DNA of 64,000 bases from Alentia gelatinosa (Eukaryota; Annelida; Polychaeta; Phyllodocida; Polynoidae), in the NCBI GenBank assembly GCA_950022655.1, contig OX465587.1:28089716-28153715 (forward strand). The letters are read 5' to 3'. The translations under genes and the position numbers were made by a program. The notes under the pieces were generated by a model. That model did no database searches. It saw nothing but the letters and a program-made list of their open reading frames with translations, and was not told the origin of the DNA. This document shows positions 1-10,656 of the stretch, piece by piece. Position 1 is the first letter of the stretch. Each line of letters starts with the position of its first letter.

Positions 1-15
1 CTGACACAGGGGGAC

Positions 16-950
16 GTGGTCCTGACCCATCAGCACGTGACTGTTACCATCAAAGCGGCAAAAAAGTACAGCAGTATCCACCTAAATTTCATTCTGCAGC
101 CGTATGAAAACCAACCCCGGTGCCCCTACGATCAGTCTAATAACAGCGTACATATGGAGTATGTAGCAGACCACACCCCCTCGCCAGCGACAGTCGCGAA
201 TCACCTGTTGCATATACGGGCGCATCTTCGGCTAAAGGGTGGAGATGTACAACCAATGGAGGATCAGTGCGTGAGGCGCGCCCTCGAGGGGATTAAAAGG
301 AACAAGGAATATGTGCCCAACGAGAAGCCGCCGGTATCCATGCACATGTTTCAAGCTATCCTGAATGCCCTCGGCGGCTCCCCCCTCCACAAGACACTCA
401 GAGCGGGTTTCCTACTTATATACTATGCGGCCCTATGGCAGGGGGAAGTGGTACCACCCTCTGTACGTGCCTTTGACCCGGCACGCCACCTGACACGGGG
501 GGACGTGGTCCTGACCCATCGGCATGTGACTGTTACCATCAAAGCGGCAAAAAATCTACAACATGTGGGAGAACAAAAAGTGATGCACCTGGAGGCCACA
601 ACTGACTGGAGGTACTGCCCCTTACACACGATCTGGGAAATGCTACGGGCTGCCCCTATGGTTGCACTATGGGATCCATTCCTGTCCCTACCCGATGGGA
701 CAATCATCACATCCCTATGCAATGACCAAGGAATGGGAATGCCTGCTATAGGCCACAGGCCAGCCCAGGAAGGCCTTCACCCTCCACAGCCTCAGAAAAG
801 CCGCAGCTACCCAAGCTTTCGAGGCTGGGATACCTGAGCTGGACATTCAACAGTATGGAGGATGGAAATCGGATGCCCACCGTGCATATATCCATGTCTT
901 CAATACGAGAAATGTCAACCAGTCTCTAATCAAGTCTCTCTCCGATCCAT
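16..950 (+). pseudogene. Ngaro-type tyrosine recombinase, decayed C-terminal part
   Basis: The translation aligns along most of its length with the intact recombinase at 24102-25130 (shared blocks such as DHAPSPATVAN, RRALE, RAFDPARHL, IKAAKNLQ). It is a dead copy. The first catalytic arginine, in the block read ALRQSE in intact copies, is Trp here (codon 436-438). The frame shifts near 740, so the HSLRKAA block and the tyrosine-containing end are read in another frame up to about 950. The first 67 bases duplicate 490-556, so a piece of the recombinase gene is joined out of order at the window edge. In life the enzyme would integrate a circular cDNA by site-specific recombination. It lies in an intron of the leftmost ABCC gene. 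Confidence 0.85.
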
Positions 951-1250
951 AATGTGACAATTTTCTTCCCACCCTCCTCTACCAATAACTATTGGCTTCT
1001 TGGCTATCTTTGTTATTATATGTATTTCATACTTATGTAATAATCCATAATAACTTCACTTATTATGTCATAAACTTTTCATAATCGACATCAAAATACA
1101 TCTGTCAATTATACATTGTATTATTATTATTGATATTCATTGTATACCTACTTATTCATATCAATAAGACCTATATGATTAAATAAATTTTATTAGCCCA
1201 CTACGGCTTTCCTCTTGTTTTATCAAGGGATATAGGATAATGTCATCATG
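951..1250 (+). repeat. 3' non-coding end of the decayed Ngaro copy
   Basis: AT-rich sequence after the recombinase. It contains an AATAAATTTTATTA block followed by a pyrimidine-rich stretch and AGGGATATAGG, resembling the B repeats of the intact Ngaro copy at 25186-25474 and 25698-25986. The A2 and B2 parts are not visible here. Confidence 0.6.
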
Positions 1251-1317
1251 TTATTACATAATGATGCTTTTATATTTTATGGATTGCTAGGTAGGTTCTT
1301 CGAGTACTGTTACTTAC

Positions 1318-1533
1318 CTTTTTGTAGATCATTGCTGAACAAATGGTTCGCATTGACATTCCAACATTATCAGAATGAAAGTACAAGTGGTGACTTATAG
1401 TACAAACTACAACAGAGGAAACCAGTAATGCAGCCCAGTATACGTAAGTCAGACGGTTGAGATTCCCTTCTTCTTCATTCAGTCGAACAACTATTGTAGC
1501 TACAAGTATTGGCATCATGAACCTTAAAACATC
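1318..1533 (-). CDS. ABCC4-like transporter (left copy), coding exon 4, TMD1
   Basis: A 216-bp phase 0-0 exon bounded by TTTTCAG acceptor and AAAAG/GTAAGT donor. It encodes part of the first membrane domain of an ABCC (MRP4-type) exporter, with a hydrophobic helix (YWAALLVSSVVVCTISHHLY) followed by the conserved cytosolic MRTICSAMIYKK segment, the position where family members read MRVACCxLIYRKAL. It continues exactly in frame from the exon at 5956-6070. The next exon lies beyond the left edge. Family role: ATP-driven export of organic anions across the plasma membrane. The paralogue assignment (ABCC4 versus a related ABCC) rests on resemblance only. Confidence 0.85.
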
Positions 1534-1540
1534 CTGAAAA

Positions 1541-2113
1541 TGAATAAGAGACTTTTATTTTTTTCAATGGAAACACATCAGATATTGGTTATATGGGGCA
1601 CATAGAGCTGTTGTGCTATTGAGGCGGCCATCTTACCCCCTGATGCAATCAAATACACTCGGTGGTGGGACCAATCATCAATGGAATTTATCAAATATAT
1701 TTGTTGGGTCTTGCAATTGAGGAGTTTAGCTTTGTTTCAGTATTATCTATAGATTATAACAACTGGCAGTAGTGGTTTCCCCCACAACTACGGTTACTTA
1801 TAATTTCCTGGGAAATGCTGGTGGAAATAACAATCACTCTGTGCCCCATGCATCAGAGACAAATTCAGGGTTTTACTGAATACTATTAGTAATATACTAG
1901 AATATTGTTTGCAGGCCATTCGAAATCTATGCTGTACCATCAGAAAATGTATCTAATGTGAGAGGATTTCTTGTGTGGATCCCTAACACCCTACACCATA
2001 GTCTCAGGAACATGGGACAAACCAAAGGACCGATGACAAATTCAATCCACACACAGCCATTGCATCTCATAGTATACTTGTAAATCACAAGAAGATTCAT
2101 TAATTTATTAATT
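1541..2113. other. Intron sequence, nothing recognised
   Basis: Intron between ABCC exons 3 and 4. I see no open frame of note and no repeat that recurs elsewhere in the window. Confidence 0.5.
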
Positions 2114-2401
2114 AGGCCCGGCGTCCACCTACTACAATATGGCTCCGATATGGTCTACGATGCACCTTCCGATAAAAAATCAAAATCGCGTCGGTAGGTC
2201 ACCTAATATTGGGGCAGTTGACCACGTTTCTATGATTAGATACCGATAAAAACCCCATACAATGTGTGGTGGATTAGCATGTCTAGACACATGTCTACGA
2301 TTTATTCACCTTCCCGATATATCTCCGATATCTGCTTATTTTATCGGTGCCATATCGGTAGGTCTAAATTTCTATCGTAGTAGGTGGATGCCAGGCCTTA
2401 A
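2114..2401. mobile_element. MITE with about 28-bp terminal inverted repeats
   Basis: The left end reads AGGCCCGGCGTCCACCTACT and the right end, reverse-complemented, AAGGCCTGGCATCCACCTAC, each preceded by TTA or TTAA. There is no coding capacity over about 288 bp. It is a non-autonomous DNA transposon inside the ABCC intron. Its superfamily is not assignable, although TTA/TTAA flanks would fit PIF/Harbinger- or piggyBac-like target choice. Confidence 0.65.
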
Positions 2402-2689
2402 ATACAGATGGCACTAGAGTTAAAACTGGTCTGGCATCTTGTGGTGTGAATTACCATTTTATGTAGAAATAGAAGGATCGTTATTGAGAATCTCAGACAA
2501 GGCTATTTCTAACCAAAGTGATGCGATCCGCAGATGATCCGCCCTGGTGTAAGGGTCCATGTAAAAAGCATCGCTTAAAGCTGTATTTCACGCAGCGATG
2601 TGCCTATGCGATTACAACATGATCAGCAAAATTTGAGGAACAACGTTTAGGCCCTCAGATCGCTGTTCTGTCATAAACGTGGAGCAATG

Positions 2690-2935
2690 GGGCCCTGCGA
2701 CCTGTTTCAGTAGCTTCCTGACATTAGGCCTAGACAGACATCAACAGTGGCATCAACAGTGCAAGCAACAGCGGAAAATCTTTTATCGGGTTTCAATACG
2801 CATGTCACAGTTGATGTCAAATATCATCAGATCGGCGCAGCCAATTCTCCTCATATTTGAAACGATTATAGGTTATGTATCCCTTACTCGTGTAAAAGTC
2901 ACAAAACTACTGAAACAGATCCCTGGGCACAGCAA
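2690..2935. repeat. Diverged copy of the GGGACCTGTTTCACTAG repeat family
   Basis: Begins with CGACCTGTTTCAGTAG and ends with CTACTGAAACAGATCCCTGG, with internal AACAGTGCAAGCAACAGCGG. This is the same plan as the better copies at 42193-42492 and 63211-63519. It is an old foldback element. Confidence 0.55.
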
Positions 2936-2954
2936 CAACCACCAGGACGACTTC

Positions 2955-3240
2955 ATGTCAGATACACCACTAAAGTGGGATTCACACGGTGGGATTCACA
3001 TACCTCACAGGCTGTTTGTCTGAGACAAATCCTGTTGAGATTTGGTACTGGAACACAATCTGCTTGTGTGAATGACAGGGTTCCATTTTGCTGAGACAAC
3101 TTTTTCCATTGCAATTGTCGGCGACAATCACTCCTAACCAGGTACAGAATCTCATGAGATTTTGACTTTAAACAGGTTTAAAATTTACAGGTGCATTTTA
3201 TACATTCTCCCCTAATCTGTGAGTCTCAGTGGTCCCACAT
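2955..3240 (+). repeat. Interspersed repeat with TGTCTGAGACA / TGTCGGCGACA motifs, copy 1
   Basis: Contains GGGATTCACA, TTGTCTGAGACAAAT, TTTGGTACTGGAACACAAT, GGTTCCATTT and TTGTCGGCGACAA. The same motifs occur in reverse order and orientation at 5520-5800 and again around 4740-4990 and 54780-55000. It is a medium-copy element of unknown type. Confidence 0.55.
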
Positions 3241-3289
3241 TGAGGTGGATTGAAAATGTCACTGTAATTCTGCGGAGGCGTGCTCGGAT

Positions 3290-4240
3290 GCCACCTAGCG
3301 ACAAGCGGCACCCACACCATCCCTCTGTCGGCAAACAGAAGAACCAGTCTGCCGCTCAACTTTCAAAAACTCTGAAACACTAACGGCTCCGTCCAATTCG
3401 ATCCTAAACATGGGTAAGGATAAAGGCAGAACTGCAGAAAAAGCGAAGAAGACATCGGGAGCAGCCCGAGAAACGAACGAGATAGTAGTCGATAAGCGAC
3501 TGGATGCCCTCGGTTGCAAACTACAGAGCGGGGGCCCGTACCTGGATTACTCGTCACAGCGGGGACCCGACTTCTCTCTCAGCTCCGGAGGTCCTGGCAG
3601 TCCTCAGAGGAGTCCGCCGCCTATCGACCCATGTTCCGAGGCCGGCCCCCACAGATCAAGATAATCAACAACTTTTTCATCAGGGCAGGCCCTCCAGCGA
3701 TGGTCCTCCGGGCTGCCCTCCTCACCACGTATTTTACCTTTTTGAGAGCCTCCAACGTGGTTTCCCCCTCTTCAGCCTCCTGGGGGGGGGCCTCACACCC
3801 TCACAGACCCTGACATCATCGTCACCCCGGCTCATTACAGTACAGTCGACCAAGACCCGTCACTCATCCGGACCACCTCTCCGATCCCTCGTTATGCGCA
3901 GTCCGCGCTTACCAGGACTACGCGGCGACACGGCCGTATCTCTCCTCGGCGCCAGCTTTTCGCCTACGGAACGGCCTCCCCCTCTCAGCCAGGGCCATCG
4001 CTTCCGCGATGCACCTAGCCCTAGCCCCTCACGGACCCGAGGGCTCCAGGGCGACCCTTCATGGGGTCAGGCGGGGCGCTGTGCATGACGCACTTGCTAT
4101 GGGGACCCCTATGGGGGAGGTTCAACGACACGGGTCATGGTCGACCCCATCTGGCATGACGCCATATATTCCCCATCCGAGAGGGAGGTCGTCCCCCTCT
4201 CGGAATATAAGTCTGGCATAAGAGCTGTCATGCCTCACAT
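3290..4240 (+). pseudogene. Second tyrosine-recombinase family, remnant
   Basis: A recombinase distinct from the Ngaro copies. Read mainly in one frame it shows LRAALLTTYFTFLRASNVV (box I, with the catalytic Arg in FLRASN), then AVRAYQDYAATRPYL, then TLHGVRRGAVHDALAMG (the H-x-x-R box), HGSW and a terminal PYI that would hold the nucleophilic tyrosine. The frame is broken by a stop near 3811, next to a run of nine G at 3782-3790, and by compensating shifts before 3900. The upstream 3410-3660 stretch (start MGKDKGRTAEKAKKT) may be the N-terminal DNA-binding part. It is a DIRS- or Crypton-type recombinase fragment; which of the two I cannot say. Confidence 0.6.
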
Positions 4241-4560
4241 GCCTCAATTCCCTTTGGAATTCATATTGATATCATGTTGTTTCTCAAAAACTAACTTTTA
4301 TTACAGGAAGACTGTAATCATATATCTAATAACTCTCATGTTGTTTCTCAACAATTGAACTTTTATTACAGGGACACTGTGATCACATGTATAAACTCTC
4401 AACGTTCAATGTGAAAATTTACAACCACGTATCAAGTTAGGATACTAATCATCGTTTGATAATTCAAATAATAAACTTTCAACTCCAGCAAAGCCTCTTC
4501 GTCATAATTACACCTATTCACACGGGGTAGTGCCCTGAGTCTGCAACTGTGTACCCTGTG
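4241..4560 (+). repeat. AT-rich 3' flank of the recombinase remnant, with 64-bp tandem duplication
   Basis: Contains two tandem copies of a roughly 64-bp unit starting CATGTTGTTTCTCAA (about 4273 and 4337), each ending in TTTTATTACAGG...CTGT(A/G)ATCA. The AT-rich tail followed by a pyrimidine-rich stretch resembles the 3' end of YR retroelements. Confidence 0.4.
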
Positions 4561-4739
4561 TACCCTATGTACCCTGTGTAGGGGTATAGGGGTGTAGGGG
4601 TGAGACTATGTACCTGTTAAGTCTTCCCATGTGAATTGAATCCACCATGTTACCCTGAGACTGTAGAACACCCCAATCTGTGAAACTTTGTACCCAGCTG
4701 GAAATAGTAGCCGACTGGTGCAAAGGTGTGAAGTACACC

Positions 4740-5000
4740 AGTCTCAGATTCATTTGTCCCATCGTGTGAATCCCACTTTATGATGGTCTGGAGAGGGAGC
4801 TCAACCACAGGCAATGATTGCAGTAAAGTGCGATTCACACGAAGGGACAAATGTACCTGAGACAGGTGTACCTCACACCTTTCCCCTAGTCTCAGACAAT
4901 TCTCTTTTGGGACAAAAATTCCATGGTAAGGTGCTTTGGCAAGTCCCAAGGAACAATGGCGAATCAGATTCACATGGAAGGACACACTTGGTACACAACA
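4740..5000. repeat. Copy of the TTCACACGA / GAGACA interspersed repeat
   Basis: Holds CGTGTGAATCCCACTTTATG and, in inverted arrangement, GTGCGATTCACACGAAGGGA with CTGAGACAGGTGTACCTCAC. It shares the motifs of 2955-3240 and 5520-5800. No gene is seen between 4560 and 5520. Confidence 0.4.
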
Positions 5001-5519
5001 TCAGATATAGTTCCAGTGAACAGTCACCCAGGATTTAAGTACCCTTTAGGTGTTACAAACATCGTAGGACTAGGAGTGGTCACAAAGTGGACTCAATAAT
5101 GAAATTTATCAAAAAAAAAGAAAAAAAGTTAAGTTTAAAACTCAGAGAATTACATGCAGTAGTTATTTGCGCTCGCCAGCCTATCGTGGGCAAGTTTTGT
5201 GGAATGCACTTGATGTGAAGATCCAGAGAAGTGATTTATTTGTACAGGCTATTTAAGAAGGAAGTGAAATGTATGTACTCTGTACACGATTGGAAACGTA
5301 CCAGTTAACTATATCCCATCTCATCATTCAATATTGTATAATATGTTATAATGTCTTTCTAATAAGTTGTTTAAATGTAGGAATGTACCCTTCTGTTTGT
5401 GAACTATAACACACAGTGGAAGATCTAACTACGGTTAGAACTGTATGCATATCAATACAAAAAAAAACAAAAAAAAACATGTAATCATGCTTGCTGGCCT
5501 CTTATTAGCTAGGGCAGGT

Positions 5520-5800
5520 ATTTAGTCGGCGACTGCACACAGGTCCATTTGTCTCACTAAAATGCCCCTCTGAATTTTAAACGTGTTTAAAATCAAAATC
5601 TCTTGGGATTTGGTACCTTGTCGCCGACAATTGCGGGAGAAAATACCTGTCCCAGGGAAATGGAACCATACAATTCAGACGAGGAGATTGTGTTCCAGTA
5701 GAGAAATTTGGCAGAATTTGTCTCAGACAAATACCCTGTGAGGTATGTGAATCCCTCCGTGTTAATCCCACTTTTCCAGATACTGCAAGACATAGCCCGA
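5520..5800 (-). repeat. TGTCTGAGACA / TGTCGCCGACA repeat, copy 2 (inverted)
   Basis: Inverted relative to 2955-3240. It shares GGATTTGGTACCTTG, TTGTCGCCGACAATTG, GGAAATGGAACC, GAGATTGTGTTCCAGTA and TTTGTCTCAGACAAAT. Together the two copies bracket the recombinase remnant at 3290-4560, which may be coincidence or the ends of one larger element. Confidence 0.55.
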
Positions 5801-5955
5801 CCTTTTCAGCCAAATATATAGCAGCAGCTGAATCACCACTCAAAGATCCTGTTTTTCCTAGTTGTTATATTCTTAAGCTCAAAAGAGGACCACATTATGT
5901 ATGGAATATTATCTCTCATTGTACTCATTGTAAAATCCTTTTTCTTCTCACTCAC

Positions 5956-6070
5956 TGTAATTGTAGACAGCAATATGATAGAAAGGAGTTTCCATTTGAA
6001 GTGGAGCATCAGCTGCATAAATAGCTGACCTTTATTCATCTGTTTATCTCCTGACAGGCCTGTCCAGCGG
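5956..6070 (-). CDS. ABCC4-like transporter (left copy), coding exon 3, start of TMD1
   Basis: A 115-bp exon between TATATTTCAG acceptor and ACA/GTGAGT donor. It enters in phase 2 and leaves in phase 0, which exactly bridges exon 2 (7190-7300) and exon 4 (1318-1533). It encodes SRWTGLSGDKQMNK, then QLFMQLMLHFKWKLLSIILL, the spot where MRP4 has its LTRAIIKCYW helix entry. The exon is short and was identified by splice-phase fit plus family resemblance. Confidence 0.82.
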
Positions 6071-6187
6071 CTGAAATATAATTAAGTTGGTAAGTAAGCT
6101 TATCAACATGATTTAGGTGGGAACAATGTTGTATCTGAAAGCCTTCATAATTTTGGAAAATTCACTGCATGGAAACACCAGTTTATA

Positions 6188-6473
6188 TTATCAAGAGACG
6201 TCCCGAGTTTGAGTCTGAGTTTATTTATGCCACGCATTTTGTTGGCTCCATAATTTCACGAGTCGAACACAAGTGACATTACGGAGCCAACAAAATACGT
6301 GGCATAAATAAGCTCAAATTCAAACGAGTGGCGTCTAGATTTTATCCTACCCCGTTTCCATATTTTCTCAGTATCAGAAAGTAGTGGCATAAACAACACT
6401 TTATCTCACTACCCGTGACATAAACAAATCCCATGTTAAGCCTATGGCGTTTTTTATTAGGGGTAGGATAAAT
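6188..6473 (+). mobile_element. Foldback MITE (family 2), copy A
   Basis: About 285 bp repeated in inverse orientation at 40004-40290. It has an internal hairpin: GCATTTTGTTGGCTCCATAA pairs with GGAGCCAACAAAATACGTGG. The 3' part ends ATGGCGTTTTTTATTAGGGG then TAGGATAAA. Fragments of that end recur at 7561-7606 and 8118-8175. No coding capacity. Confidence 0.75.
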
Positions 6474-7185
6474 GTATACACCAGGCGTATAGAGGTATCA
6501 TTTTGCATATACAAGATAGTCCTATTTTCCGTTGTGTATACGGCTCATCTATAGTCGTGTAAAATGTATATGACCTGTGTATACATGTCCCGCACACAAC
6601 ATTTTTCTTCATATACGCTTTGTGGCAAATACAGCCATTACACTGACATATAGAACAGGTAACGTCAATGTACAGCCGATGCATGCACATACGTGATGGC
6701 GTATATATGAATAAACTGGTGGTTTTCGCACAGTATGACATTTATATATGTATGTATATATATAAATTTGATGCATAAATATTTGACAAAATTGATTGTT
6801 TGTAATGGTTTAAGGTAAATATGTAATTTAAAAGGTTGTGTGTTTGGCAGAGTTCTGCAGACACTTAAAAAGGACATATATATGACTTATGATTTATATT
6901 CACTATCACACAGTTTTTTGCATGTTATTTTGAAGAAAAAAACAATCGGAGGCAGTCTTTTGGGAGAATCATTTTAGAGTTTAGAAATCATCCCCAGCGA
7001 TTATAGAGCCATCCCCTCAAAAAATCACATCGATATATATTACCTCTAACATGTCCTCAAATTGTTATTATATTACTCAAACAAGATTAACATTTGGATT
7101 TATTAAATGAACAATTATCTTGGTTGATAACTTCAGACATCAAGCAAATGTGACTGCCCAATTTACCAAGTTCTTTATCATTGAC
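6474..7185. other. Intron sequence, AT-rich, nothing recognised
   Basis: Low-complexity TATA-rich stretches (around 6735-6770) and short accidental frames only. I see no exon here that would fit the ABCC phase pattern, which is already complete between 5956 and 7300. Confidence 0.5.
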
Positions 7186-7189
7186 CTAC

Positions 7190-7300
7190 CTCTCGAAATT
7201 AGACAGATTTGTCTTTGCTACTCCCCAAGAAGGTACATCATATACATCTTCATCATTGAGAGGTCTCCTCCGAGAGGTTACAACCAGGCTTTTCATCCAC
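7190..7300 (-). CDS. ABCC4-like transporter (left copy), coding exon 2
   Basis: A 111-bp exon with TTTGACAG acceptor and GAG/GTAGGT donor. Joined to exon 1 through a split Trp codon (TG/G) it reads WWMKSLVVTSRRRPLNDEDV then YDVPSWGVAKTNLSNFE. This is the ABCC N-terminal signature in which a WW(M/L)NPL segment is followed by basic residues and an LxEDDxY block preceding TMD1. Phase 2 in, phase 2 out. Confidence 0.88.
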
Positions 7301-7560
7301 CTGTCAAATAAACATAATTAGTCTATAGAAATCCTACAATCCTCTACCTCAAAGATGATACTATGGGTTTCCTAACAACGTTCAACAGGCATAAGTTTAG
7401 AACAGGTACCGTTCACAAGTTGAATTTAAATCATTATCATTCCAGTGACAACGCTAACCTTTTAGGTAGTAAGTCACATTCTGGTTGCTGATTGGTAAAT
7501 ATTTCTAATTACCATTTTGGCATGAAACACAATTGAAGTTATGGCCTGCCACATAAGATT

Positions 7561-7606
7561 ATTCAAAGTTAGGCCTATGGCATTTTGTTTATTAAGAGTA
7601 GGATAA
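7561..7606 (+). repeat. Terminal fragment of MITE family 2
   Basis: GGCCTATGGCATTTTGTTTA then TTAAGAGTAGGATAAAG, matching the end of the copy at 6188-6473 and directly abutting the repeat at 7615-8400. Confidence 0.5.
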
Positions 7607-7614
7607 AGCATTAT

Positions 7615-8400
7615 ACCAGTGTAGTGGCCGGGTGTTGGGTAAAGCCGAAGCTCCTCCCGAGCACAACCACAGTCTTAGTCCAGAATGCCATCCCGGTGCT
7701 GGTCCCACACATGAACCCGCAGCTGTGTTTTACCACAGCCAGACAGCACCGTGGCTCTCCCCTAGAGGATCACACAGAGAGCCACGGTGTCAAAGGTGTC
7801 AAATCCCTGATCTCATCTCGGGACCCCAGAACTCTATCCGGAAACCAGACCCGATGGTCAACCTTCTCCTCCTAGAGAACCAGGACTCTCTGACTCCACC
7901 TCCAGTGGCCCGAAGGTCTAGAGCTCTTCATAGAGAACAGATACAGAGCCCACACATAGTCACTCCACACCTCAGTGTGTTCAGCTAAACTTCAACAGGC
8001 CTCATATATATACACCCACTGGTCTTTATTGAGCATGTGCAGAACCCTGCTAGGTCCCCACTGGTGGTTCTATGTAAATCTGGTACCCAGTTGACCTGTG
8101 AGTTCTGCTTAATATGAAGAGACATAAACAAATCCCATGTTAAACCTATGGCGTTCTTTATTAGGGGTAGGATAATCTTCATTACTCTACTGAATCAGCC
8201 CTCTCTATGGGTACCGCTAGGTGGTCAGATAACCTATTTAGACTTGTTCCAAGACGGTGCCAGAAATAGCAAGCGGCTTGTGGCCTTACAGGTGGCTTGT
8301 AGCAGGTCACTATAGACCTGCCATGCGGCACCCACCTCATGCGGCTGTGGCTAAACATAGAAAGGCTTAGTAGATTAACCTCTGGTCCTCTACACCAGAT
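7615..8400 (+). mobile_element. Non-autonomous repeat, about 0.75 kb (family 3), copy A
   Basis: Matches 53565-54275 over most of its length (shared AAGCCGAAGCTCCTCCCG, ATCCCTGATCTCATCT, AACTCTATCCGGAAA, GAGCATGTGCAGAACCCTGC, CATAGAAAGGCTTAGTAGA). In this copy a MITE family 2 fragment is inserted at about 8118-8175. The 96-aa and 118-aa open frames are not alike in frame between the copies, so I do not regard them as genes. Class unknown. Confidence 0.65.
8118..8175 (+). repeat. MITE family 2 fragment nested in family 3 repeat
   Basis: GACATAAACAAATCCCATGT through TTAGGGGTAGGATAAT interrupts a segment that is continuous in the other family 3 copy (54030-54070). Confidence 0.6.
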
Positions 8401-8419
8401 ACAGAAATAATAGCTTTAC

Positions 8420-8547
8420 CAGAATGTAAGTTTGGAAAACCATCCTGCGGTTAGAAACGGAGATGGGTGGCTTTTATCAGATGAGGACGCTTCCTTCTTG
8501 TATTCTTCCATGTCTCTAGAAGCATTCATCTCCTCCTTCATGGCCAT
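8420..8547 (-). CDS. ABCC4-like transporter (left copy), first coding exon
   Basis: The start codon at 8547 is followed by MAMKEEMNASRDMEEYKKEA, then HPSPFLTAGWFSKLTFW and a split Trp codon at the G/GTAAAG donor. The end matches the ABCC N-terminus, in which a variable charged stretch leads into xxFFWWxNPL. A TTTGCAG acceptor sits just upstream (8559-8565), so a 5' UTR exon probably precedes this one. A second in-frame ATG at 8541 is also possible. The four exons of this copy total 570 coding bases with no interruption, so this part of the gene looks functional. Confidence 0.85.
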
Positions 8548-8565
8548 CACAGACACTGCAAATCA

Positions 8566-9060
8566 CATTTAGTTAATACACATGATGAGGGAATATGAAA
8601 AATCAATATAACACATACATAGGATGTAAGTAATATAGAATCAGATACAATGAAATAAGTATATTTGCTATATAGTGTCATCACTATCTTCTTTTATGTG
8701 CACTCTTACTGAATAGTAGAGGCCATGACATACTTTTGCGCTGTCCAATGGGCACATCCGACATCTTTCAACCTACCCGTAACAACTAAAAGTGCACAAT
8801 GGTCAAATGCTGAGGTATATTACATGGGGTAATCAGCTGATACTGTTTAAATAACTTAAATTTGCAAAGAAAATCGATAATAACACATTCGCTGGAGTTC
8901 AGTAGCAGACGATACACAGACAGACTGTTGTCGGTGTAATGTTTTGTTTTAAGAAGTGGCAAGTGACTACGGACATAGTCGAGTGAATTGTTGTTATTAT
9001 CGATGTTTTTTGCATACACTGTAAAAACGGTGTTTACTATCCACACAACAATGTTGAGAA
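8566..9060. other. Upstream region of the left ABCC gene, nothing specific recognised
   Basis: AT-rich sequence that should contain the 5' UTR exon and promoter. I cannot place a TATA box or transcription start with confidence. The 86-aa antisense frame at 8786-9046 has no recognisable features. Confidence 0.4.
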
Positions 9061-9400
9061 GTTAAACACTTATTCGAACACTTTCTTGTCCCACTTTTCT
9101 AAACGCTTTTTGGGGTAAATGCATTTAACTTTTCACATGTTTAGGTAGAAAGTGTTTAATTTTGGAAAGTGTTCAATTGGAAAGCGTTTATTTTAATATT
9201 GTTTAAGTTTGGGAAGTGTTTATATTCATAGTGTTTGGGATTTAGAAGTGTTAACATATATAGCGTTTAATATTAGGTAGTGTTTATGTATAGCTTTAGG
9301 AAGTGTTTTAATACAAATCGTTTAACTTTAAAAAGTGTTCAACCATTAAGTTTTTAGCATTAGGAAGTGTTTACACACAAAGTGTTCAACCTAAGTAACT
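9060..9400. repeat. Degenerate short tandem repeat with GTGTTTA / CGTTTAA motifs
   Basis: AAGTGTTTA, AGTGTTCAA and GCGTTTAAT motifs recur roughly every 30-40 bases. A comparable stretch occurs at 18490-18720. It is a decayed minisatellite. The bases from 9400 to 10150 hold nothing I recognise. Confidence 0.5.
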
Positions 9401-10154
9401 CTCTAGAAGATTTTATTGTCATCTGCTTGTATATAATAGTCACAGTTATACCATAGATATTGTATAGAAAACTGTGACAAAAGTACTTTGTTTTACATAC
9501 ATGTAGATTTTATTGCCATATATCAAGTTCACAACAACCAATACAATACAACCAATACAAATGGCAATACGAAAGACAATCATTGCTGGTGACACTCATA
9601 TGTTGATGAGTGGGCACGTTGGATGGAGGCTGAAAACAAATTAGCACAACCCCCATGATGTTTATATTCTAAATCCCCCCATGGAGAAATAATATTACAC
9701 CCTTCCCGAGTTAACAGAGCAAGTCACCTGCCCCAGAAGATTATACTAAAAATTCGCACCCCTCTCCACAGAAGCGCCTGATATACACTGCTTACACACC
9801 CCACCTCCCCGAAATTCTTTTTTTCAAAAAGTCCCTGCCTCTCTAATACCAAAATCATTAGGACCACCATGGACAAATAAAATTAGCCCCCATGGATTTC
9901 CTAAAGTAAATTCCCCTGCTCCAATGAAAATATGAAATAAATCACACACCACCCTCCACAGAGGCACTTGAAAAAACTTGGCCACACTCCAAATTGCTTT
10001 TGAAGGACCCTTATGAAATATGTGAAAAAAAGAAAAAGATAAGCACCATCCCATGATTAAGAACATATGAATTTTGTTTATCCCCCCACAGACTAATTTT
10101 TTTTTAAATAGCCCCTTCCCCCCCCCCTCCATTGGTCCGAAGTGGTGCCATCAG

Positions 10155-10430
10155 TCCAAGTGCAAGCAGTCTGTTAATCTGTATGTAGATGGGTATAGAT
10201 AGGTAGATTGGTAAATGGGTAAGCAGGTCGATGGATAGGCAGGAAGATGAGTATAGGTAGGTAGATGGGTAGGCAGGTAGATGGGTAGGCAGGTTGATGG
10301 GTAGGCAGGTAGGTGGGTAGGCAGGTTGATGGGTAGGCAGGTAGATTGGTAGGCAGATAGATGGGTAGACAGGTAGATTGGTAGGCAGGTAGATTGGTAT
10401 ATATAGGCAGGTAGATGGGTAGAGTTATAA
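10155..10430 (+). repeat. Minisatellite, GTAGGCAGGTAGATGG units
   Basis: A tandem array of 12-16-bp units (GTAGGCAGGTAGATGG and variants) spans this interval. A similar but looser GTGGGCAGG array is at 61715-61860. Confidence 0.85.
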
Positions 10431-10656
10431 AGAGTTAGACAGACATGAAAAGCGGCACCAACAGTGCAAGCAAGAACGGCCGGAACAAAGTCTAATTCTT
10501 ATGAAACCGGACACTCCGTGTTTGGGGTCTGTCTTGTCCTAAGGGCAATTACTTGTGTTGTCACGAAACTATAGTAAACCCCAATCTGTCTGTATGGTGT
10601 CACAGACGCCATCTAGACATGTCACAAAACTAGTGAAACAGGTCCCTGGTCCCAAG
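10431..10656. mobile_element. Partial copy of the GGGACCTGTTTC foldback element (family 1)
   Basis: Contains GTTAGACAGACATGAAAAGC, AACAGTGCAAGCAAGAAC, GAAACCGGACAC and ends ACAAAACTAGTGAAACAGGT then CCC. The left terminus is missing, and the upstream minisatellite abuts it directly. Confidence 0.65.

Noticed and set aside
7585..7988. 96-aa and 118-aa plus-strand frames
   Set aside because: They lie in the family 3 repeat; the corresponding frames in the 53.6-kb copy are not conserved in reading frame.
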